Part shown: positions 1-5,166 of the stretch, in pieces
Layout of the letters: every line of letters starts with the position of its first letter
Position numbering within the stretch: position 1 is the first letter of the stretch
Source: Candidatus Nanopelagicales bacterium
GTDB lineage: Bacteria > Actinomycetota > Actinomycetes > S36-B12 > GCA-2699445
Reading direction: 5' to 3'
Length of the DNA stretch: 5,166 bases
Assembly: GCA_029939085.1 (NCBI GenBank)
Contig: JAOZTQ010000113.1
Coordinates: forward strand, 1 to 5,166
Program-made: the position numbers and the translations under genes
The notes under the pieces: model-generated
The model's input: the letters and a program-made list of their open reading frames with translations, nothing else
Databases searched by the model: none
What the model was told of the DNA's origin: nothing

Positions 1-75
1 ACAAAAAACAATTCATCCCGCTCTTTTTTAAATAGTTTTGCAACACGCTCAAAGATACTAGGAGATGACTGGTGA
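1..75 (+). CDS. Possible 3' end of an upstream gene (partial)
   Basis: Reading from base 1, this frame is open for 24 codons and stops at TGA 73-75; the last residues are GDDW. The stop overlaps the GTG at 72-74 in the GTGA arrangement common between coupled genes, which is the main reason to suspect a real gene end. The tail is too short to place in a family. G+C here is low (41 of the first 120 bases), so a 24-codon open frame is weak evidence by itself. The other two forward frames close within about 12 codons. It could equally be non-coding upstream sequence. Confidence 0.25.
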   Translation, partial: TKNNSSRSFLNSFATRSKILGDDW

Positions 76-336
76 GTTTAGAACCAATACCAAATTTACG
101 CGATCAAATAACAAAGCATTTTAATACCGATAGTCTCCAAGTTCTCTGCCTGGTCGCTCGTCCTCACACTTGCCGCGTATCTATTGACCGGTGTGATCGC
201 TGGCATTGTCGCTGTCACTGATTCTTCTCCTGAAGCCATCGTCGTTGTGCTTTTCACTGTTGGTGTTTCGATGGGCGTGAGTGGTTTCTTTCTGGGCATC
301 AACGCCATAGGCGTTAGGCAAAGGCGCCCGGAATAA
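72..336 (+). pseudogene. Broken or chimeric small gene: effector-associated-domain-like start, then a two-helix membrane protein in another frame
   Basis: GTG at 72 sits 7 bases after AGGAG (60-64). It opens a frame whose first ~28 residues read VSLEPIPNLRDQITKHF... followed by NTDSLQVLCLV. This resembles the start of the bacterial effector-associated (EAD) death-like domains, whose first helices follow an 'LRxxIxxHFxxxELxxLC' pattern. That frame becomes nonsense (many Cys, His and Arg) and stops at TGA 219-221. The +1 frame, open from 112 to TAA 334-336, encodes two clear hydrophobic segments: one around WSLVLTLAAYLLTGVIAGIV, then DSSPE, then a second from AIVVVLF to FFLGINAIG. It ends in a basic tail, VRQRRPE. 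This membrane frame has no ATG, GTG or TTG before its first helix, so it probably needs the upstream start. The simplest reading is a gene joined out of frame by an indel or deletion; most of the ~80-residue EAD is missing. The EAD assignment comes from remembered sequence pattern. The membrane segments are directly visible. A sequencing error or a programmed +1 shift is also possible. Confidence 0.45.
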
Positions 337-456
337 CGGGTCAGAGATTGGCAATCACAAGCATTGTCCTCAACGGAGCCTATTGCTCACGTTTGCCTTT
401 TCACGGCAAGCCGCAGTTCGCCATGCGCTGTCCATTGCTAGCAGCCATAAGCTGCG
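337..456. other. Convergent intergenic spacer
   Basis: These 120 bases separate the plus-strand membrane frame (stop at 336) from the minus-strand operon (stop at 457). I see no gene. There is a weak hairpin, TTGCC (393-397) with GGCAA (405-409) around a 7-base loop, and a better one at 438-460, listed separately. Neither is followed by a convincing T-run on either strand. Confidence 0.6.
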
Positions 457-460
457 CTAG
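438..460 (-). terminator. Imperfect hairpin at the end of the minus-strand operon
   Basis: GCAGC (441-445), loop CATAA (446-450) and GCTGC (451-455) form a perfect 5-bp stem. CTA (438-440) and TAG (458-460) extend it across a 2-base bulge (456-457). The hairpin spans the sulfotransferase stop codon (457-459), where an operon-end structure would be expected. There is no T-tract, so it would be a weak intrinsic terminator at best, or simply an mRNA 3' structure. Confidence 0.25.
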
Positions 461-1485
461 GGGCGCCAGCCCGCCGCGCTCGCGACGCCCATGGCAGCGA
501 GATCTGCCGGAAATTCAGTAATCTCGACTGGATCGGCCCCAGTCCGTGCTTCCAGCATCCGCTCAGTCGGGCCACGCAAATCAACCCCCGAGCGCTGGAG
601 CCGATTCAGATCCTTCTCTTGCCGTTTCAGGGCCTCATCCAGCGCCCATTGAGGAGTATGGATCCTGGGTTCGTCAGCTGGTGGCTGTCGGTTCTCAACG
701 ATTATGCGAACAGCACCACGACGAATGTTCCCCGAGTATGCTTTCCAGCCAATGGAATCAGCTGCCAAGAGATTGATTTGTCGCAATAGTTCTGCTTCCG
801 GAGCGGTCAACGAACGGTTACTGGGTCCGCCCTCGTAGTTGCGAGTGATCACTCCAGCGGGAATATCGACCAGCTCCGCTACCGTCCGATCCACAAGCTG
901 CCGATCATCCGGATCAAGAATTACGGCGGTGATTCGCTCTGGAGGTACCACTGACGTCCATTGACGAATGATTCTGGAAAAATTCGCCCTTGACCAAAAG
1001 CCCGGGGTGTACGGCGAGCGGCCCGGACCCAAAATCGCCTGTAACCATTCACCGTAGCCAACCTTCAACCCCCCCTTAAGGTACTGCTGCCAGGAACTGG
1101 GCAATAATTCTGTAAGAGGTCGAATCACGATCAACACGTGTACTCGCGTCCCACCAAGACCCTCGACAACCTTCTCGATGTTCTTCGACTTCATCTGGCC
1201 GAAGAACTCACTACTGACGATTGCGCGACCACGATGTCGGCGAATACTCCGACATAGCCGGCGCCATTGTCGTGGTTGCGGGATCTGCGCCTGATCACCA
1301 AAACCGAATGTCCGCTCGGCGACTGCCCAAGCAGCGTTGTGATGAGCCTTCGCAGACCCCGGGTAGATGACACCAAGTGGCTTGAGTTCAGGCCTCGCGT
1401 CAGCCAGAGCGGCCTGGAGTGCAGTGCTACCAGTCTTGTGCACGCCGACATGGAGCAAGACACGGTCACTTGGCACGTTACTCAC
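457..1485 (-). CDS. Sulfotransferase-like protein (PAPS-dependent family)
   Basis: This 342-residue protein probably transfers a sulfuryl group from PAPS to an unknown hydroxyl acceptor. Residues 12-24, HVGVHKTGSTALQ, match the 5'-phosphosulfate-binding loop of sulfotransferases (HxxKTGSTxLQ, with K17, G19, S20 and T21). SSEFF (91-95) is the usual conserved strand end. R122 in VIRPLTELLPSSW, with S130/S131, fits the 3'-phosphate-binding Arg...Ser pair, and NRSL (223-226) is a typical later motif. There is no signal peptide or membrane segment, so it should be cytosolic. The start is GTG (1485-1483), overlapping the upstream TGA as GTGA, with AGGT about 8-11 bases upstream, so translation is probably coupled to the preceding gene. 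Its length fits single-domain actinobacterial sulfotransferase-family proteins. The C-terminal ~60 residues are charged, then Ala/Gly-rich. The substrate cannot be read from the sequence; pairing with a CDP-alcohol phosphatidyltransferase suggests an envelope polyol, glycan or lipid. Confidence 0.85.
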   Translation of the reverse strand: MSNVPSDRVLLHVGVHKTGSTALQAALADARPELKPLGVIYPGSAKAHHNAAWAVAERTFGFGDQAQIPQPRQWRRLCRSIRRHRGRAIVSSEFFGQMKSKNIEKVVEGLGGTRVHVLIVIRPLTELLPSSWQQYLKGGLKVGYGEWLQAILGPGRSPYTPGFWSRANFSRIIRQWTSVVPPERITAVILDPDDRQLVDRTVAELVDIPAGVITRNYEGGPSNRSLTAPEAELLRQINLLAADSIGWKAYSGNIRRGAVRIIVENRQPPADEPRIHTPQWALDEALKRQEKDLNRLQRSGVDLRGPTERMLEARTGADPVEITEFPADLAAMGVASAAGWRP

Positions 1486-3314
1486 GAGGGACTACCTGCG
1501 CTCGCGACCATCGTCTGCCGCACCCACTGGATAGAGGCCACTCCCACCGCTGTGACGGTCAAGAACGCGAAGATAAGCGGCAGAGCAGTAGCGAACGTCG
1601 CCATTCCAGCAAATACGAGCAGGGCTAATAGTGCCAATCTCCCATCCGTACCACCACACATCATCCTGACCCACTGCGGAGCAGGGAGACGTGCAAGTGC
1701 CCGGTAAAGCAGGTCGTACCGGTGGAATGCCACTACACCCGCCACCGCGAACCCCCACGGAGCCAGTTGCGGGTCGAGCGCGGCAGTCACCGCGAGCCAG
1801 CCAACTAGTTCCACCACAGCCAATATCGACGGCAACAGCCAGTTAAACCGGAAAGAGACGAGTTTGCCGCTAGATGAGGGAAGCAGTACCGCAACCAAGA
1901 TTAAGGCTGCTGCCGATAATGCGGCAGGCAGCAGTAGTAGGCCGGTAAGCCAGGCCACGAGGCTCAGCACAAATAGCGGCCCAGCCCACGCACCACCCGG
2001 AAACCGCCCCAGCAACAGCGTGATCGGACCACTGTCCAGCTGCGGTTCAACGAGTTCAGCCCCCGCAGGAGTACGCGACCAACTACGCGTCCGCAAGATG
2101 CGCCCGGCGAGCGCGTAGCAGGCCGAAACCGTACCTAGAACCAACAGCACCCCGAAAGTCCACCACGGGTTGAGGAAGGCAGCAGTTAGCGAGATGATCA
2201 ACCATCGCTCACCAATCGGGAGGAAAATCATCTTCTTGATTTTGCGCACCAGCGGACTACGGTTGAGGCCCGTCACCCGTTCGATAACGCCGCGATATTG
2301 GCCACCGACATTTCCAGTGTCAGACAACGGACGAGCAACGTTCGCTGTCTCCCGCTCAACTTGCACTCGAAAGAAGTTGTAGTCACTCAGGTGGCGCGCG
2401 GTCTGCAATGTCATGGTGGCTCCGGCCAACCACCAAATGTTGTTACCAGCTGCCCAGGCACCCGCGGCAAGACCGGCATAGGCCACGTATTCCTTGATTC
2501 GATCGGTGGAGGCATCTAGCCAGGCACCAACTGTGCTGTAGCGGCGAGTCAACCTGGCTACCTCGCCGTCCGAACAGTCGATCACAAGAGACACCTGCAT
2601 CAGCACGGCGCCGAGCACGAGCGCCCACCGCTCACCGACAGCAAAACTCAGTGCCGCTGCCAGCCCTACAATCAGCGAAACGATGGTGATCGCGTTGGGA
2701 GACCAGCCCCGAGCGGCGGCAAGGCGAGTTAGTGGCTTACTCAACCGTCGCAAGACCGCCACAGAGTAGACGCCGTCATTGGCCCGATTGGCCCGAAACA
2801 ATTCAATCCGGGCAGCATCCGAGGGAGAGATGTCCGGTACTGATCCCTCAACGGACCAGGGCCACGGATCAATCGGTTCCGCCCGGATCAGGATCCCGGC
2901 ACGAACTAAAATAATGAGGAGCCAATGAAAGCACTGGTCAGGCAGTACCTCCTGTGGCGCTTCAGCTACCGCTGTCCGCAGCGCCGATGCGGCGAGTTGC
3001 CGGTCAGCTTCGGCCAAACGTAGAAACTCGACGCCTACATCATTGGCCCCGGAACAACCGTGTTGTTCCGTCACCACGTCAACGACGCGGTTGTGCAAAA
3101 TCCGAATGTCATGGTCCTTTGCGGACGGTGCCGTGCAAAGACCGCTTACTCCGGGTCTAACCGCTGAAAGTTCGGAGAGGGCCGCATCTGAAAGCGATAA
3201 CCGTTCAGAGGCGATGCAGACCTGACCGTCCCCTGCCGCCAAGTCATTGGCAACGCCAGCGATCGCATCGGCCACAGTGACATCAGCGACGGGCAGCCGG
3301 ATCACGTTTCCCAT
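1482..3314 (-). CDS. CDP-alcohol phosphatidyltransferase with C-terminal DUF5941 membrane domain
   Basis: This 610-residue integral membrane enzyme should transfer a phospho-alcohol from a CDP-alcohol (releasing CMP) to an acceptor at the cytoplasmic membrane. Residue numbers are from the ATG at 3314. The family motif DxxDGxxARx8GxxxDxxxD is complete: D246, D249, G250, A253, R254, G263, D267 and D271, preceded by a hydrophobic helix (about 207-243). Residues 1-160 are soluble and end in LVRAGILIRAEPIDPWPW. This N-terminal region is shared with actinobacterial DUF5941 proteins and shows no glycine-rich GxGxR nucleotidyltransferase signature. A basic linker containing SDYNFFRVQVERE (about 310-322) follows the catalytic core. 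Residues ~427-597 carry several hydrophobic helices consistent with DUF5941. A TTG at 3323 adds three residues, but ATG 3314 is preferred because GAGAG lies 9 bases upstream of it and directly abuts the TTG. The gene overlaps the sulfotransferase by 4 bases and is first in the operon. The alcohol and acceptor are unknown; inositol phosphate or a similar polyol is a guess from distant relatives. Confidence 0.88.
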   Translation of the reverse strand: MGNVIRLPVADVTVADAIAGVANDLAAGDGQVCIASERLSLSDAALSELSAVRPGVSGLCTAPSAKDHDIRILHNRVVDVVTEQHGCSGANDVGVEFLRLAEADRQLAASALRTAVAEAPQEVLPDQCFHWLLIILVRAGILIRAEPIDPWPWSVEGSVPDISPSDAARIELFRANRANDGVYSVAVLRRLSKPLTRLAAARGWSPNAITIVSLIVGLAAALSFAVGERWALVLGAVLMQVSLVIDCSDGEVARLTRRYSTVGAWLDASTDRIKEYVAYAGLAAGAWAAGNNIWWLAGATMTLQTARHLSDYNFFRVQVERETANVARPLSDTGNVGGQYRGVIERVTGLNRSPLVRKIKKMIFLPIGERWLIISLTAAFLNPWWTFGVLLVLGTVSACYALAGRILRTRSWSRTPAGAELVEPQLDSGPITLLLGRFPGGAWAGPLFVLSLVAWLTGLLLLPAALSAAALILVAVLLPSSSGKLVSFRFNWLLPSILAVVELVGWLAVTAALDPQLAPWGFAVAGVVAFHRYDLLYRALARLPAPQWVRMMCGGTDGRLALLALLVFAGMATFATALPLIFAFLTVTAVGVASIQWVRQTMVASAGSPS

Positions 3315-3326
3315 CGGAACCAACTC

Positions 3327-3368
3327 TCACATGCAGGTCGTGTCATCGTTACCGTCTTCCTCACCCAT
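3327..3368 (-). CDS. Possible 13-codon upstream ORF before the phosphatidyltransferase
   Basis: ATG (3368-3366) opens a 13-residue acidic peptide, MGEEDGNDDTTCM, that stops at TGA (3329-3327), 12 bases before the ATG of the phosphatidyltransferase. A strong Shine-Dalgarno-like GGAGGAA (complement of 3382-3388) lies upstream, but its 13-base spacing is longer than ideal. It could be a leader peptide that affects downstream initiation. It could also be chance, as such short frames are common. Confidence 0.15.
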   Translation of the reverse strand: MGEEDGNDDTTCM

Positions 3369-3410
3369 AGCTATCCGGTTTTTCCTCCGCAGGGCCCGGC
3401 CTTCCTTGGT

Positions 3411-3716
3411 CTACTCACCGAGCATTGCCAACCCAAAGAGTTCCGCAATGGCCCACATCACTCCAAACTTGAAGTTTTGGAAGAACGTTTTTAAATCCAG
3501 CCAACTCGCACCCCAAGGCGAGTACCCCCAGCAAAGAATTCTATCTAGTGCGTATTGCAGAATTTACCTGAACCCTTTTGACAGGCCTACGAACCTCCAA
3601 ACCGCCGCGCCGGGGATTCTCCAAAAATTACTACCCATAAGGTCTACGGGATTGACCTCGAGCCCGCGCATCCCTCGAGTGTCGAGAAATCCCTCAAGCC
3701 ACTCATTGATCGGCAT
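3411..3716 (-). pseudogene. Possible minus-strand coding remnant with one in-frame stop
   Basis: From ATG 3716-3714 the minus strand reads MPINEWLEGFLDTRGMRGLE... to TAA (3566-3564). The same frame then continues with protein-like sequence: ILQYALDRILCWGYSPWG, then WLDLKTFFQNFKFGVMWAIA, then ELFGLAMLGE, ending at TAG (3413-3411). The second part is aromatic and hydrophobic, like the end of a membrane or membrane-associated protein. Continuation of a plausible frame across a single stop suggests a decayed gene. No ribosome binding site precedes the ATG (AGGGG is ~16 bases away), and I recognise no family. A competing minus-strand frame is also open across 3420-3540, so this may be chance. Confidence 0.22.
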
Positions 3717-3795
3717 GGAACAGCCGCGCCGACCCCTGAGAGTCAGAGCGAAATCACCCCTGGGGCCGCTAATGTGCTGTGCCGGAAATGCCAGG

Positions 3796-3820
3796 TGCGG
3801 AGCCAGTGGATTCGAACCGA
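3796..3820 (-). other. tRNA-3'-end-like sequence (possible attachment-site scar)
   Basis: On the minus strand this reads GGTTCGAATCC followed by ACTGGCTCCGCA. That resembles the T-loop and 3' acceptor strand of a bacterial tRNA-Ser (GGTTCGAATCC...TGGCTCC, then a near-CCA end). No matching 5' acceptor (GGAGCC), D-arm or anticodon arm lies upstream on that strand, and the T-stem would have internal mismatches (GTCGG against CCACT), so it is not a functional tRNA. Partial tRNA 3' ends are typical residues of integrase-mediated insertion, which would fit the neighbouring gene scraps. The TTCGAA core is palindromic, so chance resemblance is possible. Confidence 0.25.
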
Positions 3821-3837
3821 CCAGCCAAAACCGCCTC

Positions 3838-3969
3838 ATGAGCGAAATAATGCTACGCGCGAAACTCAGTGACGCGAACCTAATCGACACGGACCTGACC
3901 GACACGAAACTGAAGCGGGCAAAGTTCAACAACACGAATATGCCTGACGGCAGTATCCGCACCGACTAA
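3838..3969 (+). pseudogene. Pentapeptide-repeat protein, C-terminal remnant
   Basis: The 43 residues from ATG 3838 contain consecutive five-residue units: LRAKL, SDANL, IDTDL, TDTKL, KRAKF, NNTNM, PDGSI. This is the A(D/N)LxX pattern of pentapeptide-repeat proteins, which fold as a right-handed quadrilateral beta-helix. The ending NTNMPDGSI is a known style of terminus for this family. At DNA level, GACACG recurs at 15-base spacing around 3885-3905. Seven units are far fewer than a stable solenoid usually needs. No ribosome binding site precedes 3838 or the alternative ATG at 3850, and the frame upstream (to ATG 3715 and beyond) lacks repeats. It therefore looks like the tail of a longer gene whose front is lost. 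A second in-frame MPDG follows the stop at 3973-3984. A very small expressed protein cannot be excluded. Confidence 0.5.
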
Positions 3970-4061
3970 ACGATGCCGGACGGCAATCACTCGATTTAGC
4001 CCAACTCTCGGTAGCCAAGAAAACTCCGTCAACTGAAAGCTAAATTCGCTAGGTTGAGGCC

Positions 4062-5024
4062 GTGGCACACCCGGCCAACCAGACAAACCGTGGACGAAGC
4101 AAACTCGCCGTCCGGATAGCCCTCATTGCGGTCGGGGTGGTCTATATCCTCGGAATCATTGGCTATGCCATAAATGTCCGGGACTACGACGATCTTCAGG
4201 TTTTTATCGATACCTATGGCACTGAAGACACTAGCGATATCACTCCACCTGCCCCAGGCGAAATATGGCTAGGTCTGGTGCCGCGATTGCTTGATCCGAA
4301 CCAAAATTTGGTGGTTCTAGATGTCGTCGCCAAGGTTTCCGAATCGGAACTTGTCGATGACCTCCGCCTCCGTCGCAGTATCGAGATCCTTATCGAACCA
4401 ACGGACAGTCCGGCTCTGGTACTGCAGCCAGGTGAAGTAAATCCGACCCGAGAGTTACGACTGCGTCCAGTCCCGGCAATCTCCTACTTTGACTACCCCT
4501 TCGATGGCACTCGTATCCCCATCCAAGCGAGGGCAAGTGCAATCAATGAGGATGGGAGCCGTACCCAGCTCAAAGTATCCCTGGACGGCTTTGAGTCAGC
4601 CCCGGGTTTTCGGGTGACTTTTGACGAAAAGGCACAACCCGAACAGTCACAACTGATCGCTTCCGAAGTCGCAACGATCAATCGCTCCTTTTCAGTAATC
4701 GTGGTTGTGTTACTGCTCCTCGCAGCCATGGCGCTGCTCGCGATCTTGGCAACCCTGGTTGCCCGATCAGTGATCCTGCGACGGCGAAAAGTCGAAGCCA
4801 CCATGGCTGGATGGTTTGCTGCGATGATGTTCGCCATCATTCCGCTGCGCACCAATATGCCGGGTGCACCGCCTATCGGGGTTTGGATCGACTTTCTTGT
4901 GGTGCTGTGGGTGGAACTGCTGCTGATGTTTGCCTTGGCTGCATTCATCATGTCGTGGCTGCGCTACGGGCCATCGCCAGTCACGAGCGATAGTTCACCT
5001 GACACCAGATCCGCTCGGCAGTAA
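4062..5024 (+). CDS. DUF4436 family membrane protein
   Basis: This 320-residue membrane protein belongs to a family of unknown function common in Actinobacteria. An N-terminal hydrophobic helix (about 17-37, basic residues before it) is followed by a ~170-residue non-membrane domain (about 40-208). That domain is probably extracytoplasmic and contains a YPFDGTRIPI segment (145-154). Three C-terminal hydrophobic segments follow: about 210-236, 247-262 and 274-299. The stretch ILRRRKVEATMAGWFAAMMF, followed by LRTNMPGAPPIGVWIDF and a helix with WVE, is the most conserved DUF4436 signature. The start is GTG 4062, since no earlier in-frame ATG, GTG or TTG is nearby and the next Met is far downstream. 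AGGTTGAGG lies immediately before it (4051-4059). Alternatively, TAGGTT at 4050-4055 could be a -10 element giving a leaderless mRNA. The 3' end overlaps the convergent downstream gene by 30 bases. The role is unknown. Confidence 0.85.
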   Translation: MAHPANQTNRGRSKLAVRIALIAVGVVYILGIIGYAINVRDYDDLQVFIDTYGTEDTSDITPPAPGEIWLGLVPRLLDPNQNLVVLDVVAKVSESELVDDLRLRRSIEILIEPTDSPALVLQPGEVNPTRELRLRPVPAISYFDYPFDGTRIPIQARASAINEDGSRTQLKVSLDGFESAPGFRVTFDEKAQPEQSQLIASEVATINRSFSVIVVVLLLLAAMALLAILATLVARSVILRRRKVEATMAGWFAAMMFAIIPLRTNMPGAPPIGVWIDFLVVLWVELLLMFALAAFIMSWLRYGPSPVTSDSSPDTRSARQ

Positions 5025-5166
5025 GTTCAGAACTCGAGCCACCGCTTCTCCCGCATCAGACACAACACCGGGGGCTCCCACCGGGTCGACGTTCCAGGTA
5101 CGTAGGGTGACCACGGGAACGTCAGTCCGGACAGCGAGTGCCAGTTCGCTCAAGGTTCCCCAACTG
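4995..5166 (-). CDS. LOG-like Rossmann-fold protein, TIGR00725 type (C-terminal part only)
   Basis: The last 56 residues of a minus-strand gene are present; its start lies beyond the right edge. The fragment begins SWGTLSELALAVRTDVPVVT, the counterpart of the (G)GxGTLxE loop of LOG/lysine-decarboxylase-like proteins, in which the Glu is part of the nucleotide-binding and catalytic site. A strand (VPVVTLRTW), a variable loop with WNVDPVGAPGVV, and a final helix (SDAGEAVARVLNLL) follow, as expected for the C-terminal alpha/beta unit. The serine after T-L and the short length fit the TIGR00725 branch better than classical LOG (GTxEE). The stop is TGA (4997-4995), inside the end of the convergent DUF4436 gene. 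LOG enzymes cleave ribose 5-phosphate from nucleotides; whether this branch does so is not established. Confidence 0.72.
   Translation of the reverse strand, partial: SWGTLSELALAVRTDVPVVTLRTWNVDPVGAPGVVSDAGEAVARVLNLLPSGSGVR

Larger units (their letters stand above)
3315..3837. other. Gene-poor region with degraded sequence
   Basis: About 520 bases lie between the operon start and the pentapeptide remnant, with no intact gene that I trust. A long plus-strand open frame crosses it, but its first ~75 bases are antisense to the phosphatidyltransferase gene and its composition (Pro/Ser/Arg-rich) is not protein-like until the pentapeptides begin. Visible structure includes an inverted repeat ACTCGC (3504-3509)/GCGAGT (3518-3523) with an 8-base loop, and an AT-rich near-palindrome at 3463-3480 (CCAAACTT/AAGTTTTGG). 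A possible minus-strand remnant and a tRNA-like 3' end are listed separately. The operon promoter should lie in the part nearest 3315, but I find no convincing -35/-10 pair. Confidence 0.5.

Noticed and set aside
38..59. Promoter-like TTGCAA (38-43) and GATACT (54-59)
   Set aside because: The 10-base gap is far too short for a sigma-70-type promoter, and AT-rich sequence yields such matches by chance.
96..308. 70-codon minus-strand open frame
   Set aside because: It is antisense to the two-helix membrane frame; its Thr/Pro/Ser-rich composition is what the reverse of hydrophobic codons gives.
1267..1707. 146-codon plus-strand open frame
   Set aside because: It lies wholly antisense to the sulfotransferase and phosphatidyltransferase coding sequences, both of which have clear family motifs; it is a shadow frame.
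3463..3500. Near-palindrome followed by a T-run, terminator-like on the plus strand
   Set aside because: The stem is A/T-rich and imperfect, the TTTTT is 8 bases beyond it, and no plus-strand gene ends just upstream.
3247..3837. Long plus-strand open frame leading into the pentapeptide repeats
   Set aside because: It begins antisense inside the phosphatidyltransferase gene, has no ribosome binding site, and is Pro/Ser/Arg-rich without any repeat or domain until 3850. Only the last ~40 residues look like real protein.
3796..3880. Complete tRNA gene on the minus strand
   Set aside because: Only the T-loop and 3' acceptor strand are present; no complementary 5' acceptor, D-arm or anticodon arm is found, and the T-stem is mismatched.
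4493..4951. 152-codon minus-strand open frame inside the DUF4436 gene
   Set aside because: It is antisense to conserved DUF4436 membrane segments; the Ser/Thr/Ala/Arg-rich translation has no recognisable motif.

Overview
The window looks like a chromosomal segment of an actinobacterium of moderate G+C. Two genes belong to families I know mainly from Actinobacteria: a DUF5941-type CDP-alcohol phosphatidyltransferase and a DUF4436 membrane protein. GTG starts and a GTGA stop/start overlap fit as well. The genus cannot be fixed from the sequence.

Layout. Positions 1-336 (+ strand) hold broken or chimeric material. A possible gene tail ends at 75. An AT-rich start with a good ribosome binding site follows, reading like the first helices of an effector-associated (death-like) domain. 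It then runs, in a different frame, into a small two-helix membrane protein ending at 336. Positions 337-456 are a convergent spacer. Positions 457-3314 (- strand) are a tightly coupled two-gene operon. The first gene is a large membrane CDP-alcohol phosphatidyltransferase with a complete catalytic motif. The second is a sulfotransferase-like protein whose GTG start overlaps the first gene's TGA. Positions 3315-4061 contain no convincing intact gene. They hold degraded pieces: a tRNA-3'-end-like sequence, the last pentapeptide repeats of a pentapeptide-repeat protein with a doubled MPDG terminus, and a possible minus-strand coding remnant broken by one in-frame stop. Positions 4062-5024 (+) encode a DUF4436 membrane protein. 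It overlaps convergently by 30 bases with the 3' end of a minus-strand LOG-like (TIGR00725-type) Rossmann protein that runs off the right edge.

How the genes fit together. The operon is the only clear functional unit. The first protein should transfer a phospho-alcohol from a CDP-alcohol at the membrane. The second has a PAPS-binding-type loop and could sulfate a sugar, polyol or lipid. A sulfated phospho-polyol or glycan envelope component is a reasonable inference but is not shown. DUF4436 and the LOG-like protein have no evident link to it. The two scrap regions flanking the operon (1-336 and 3315-4000) suggest past insertion and decay of accessory genes.
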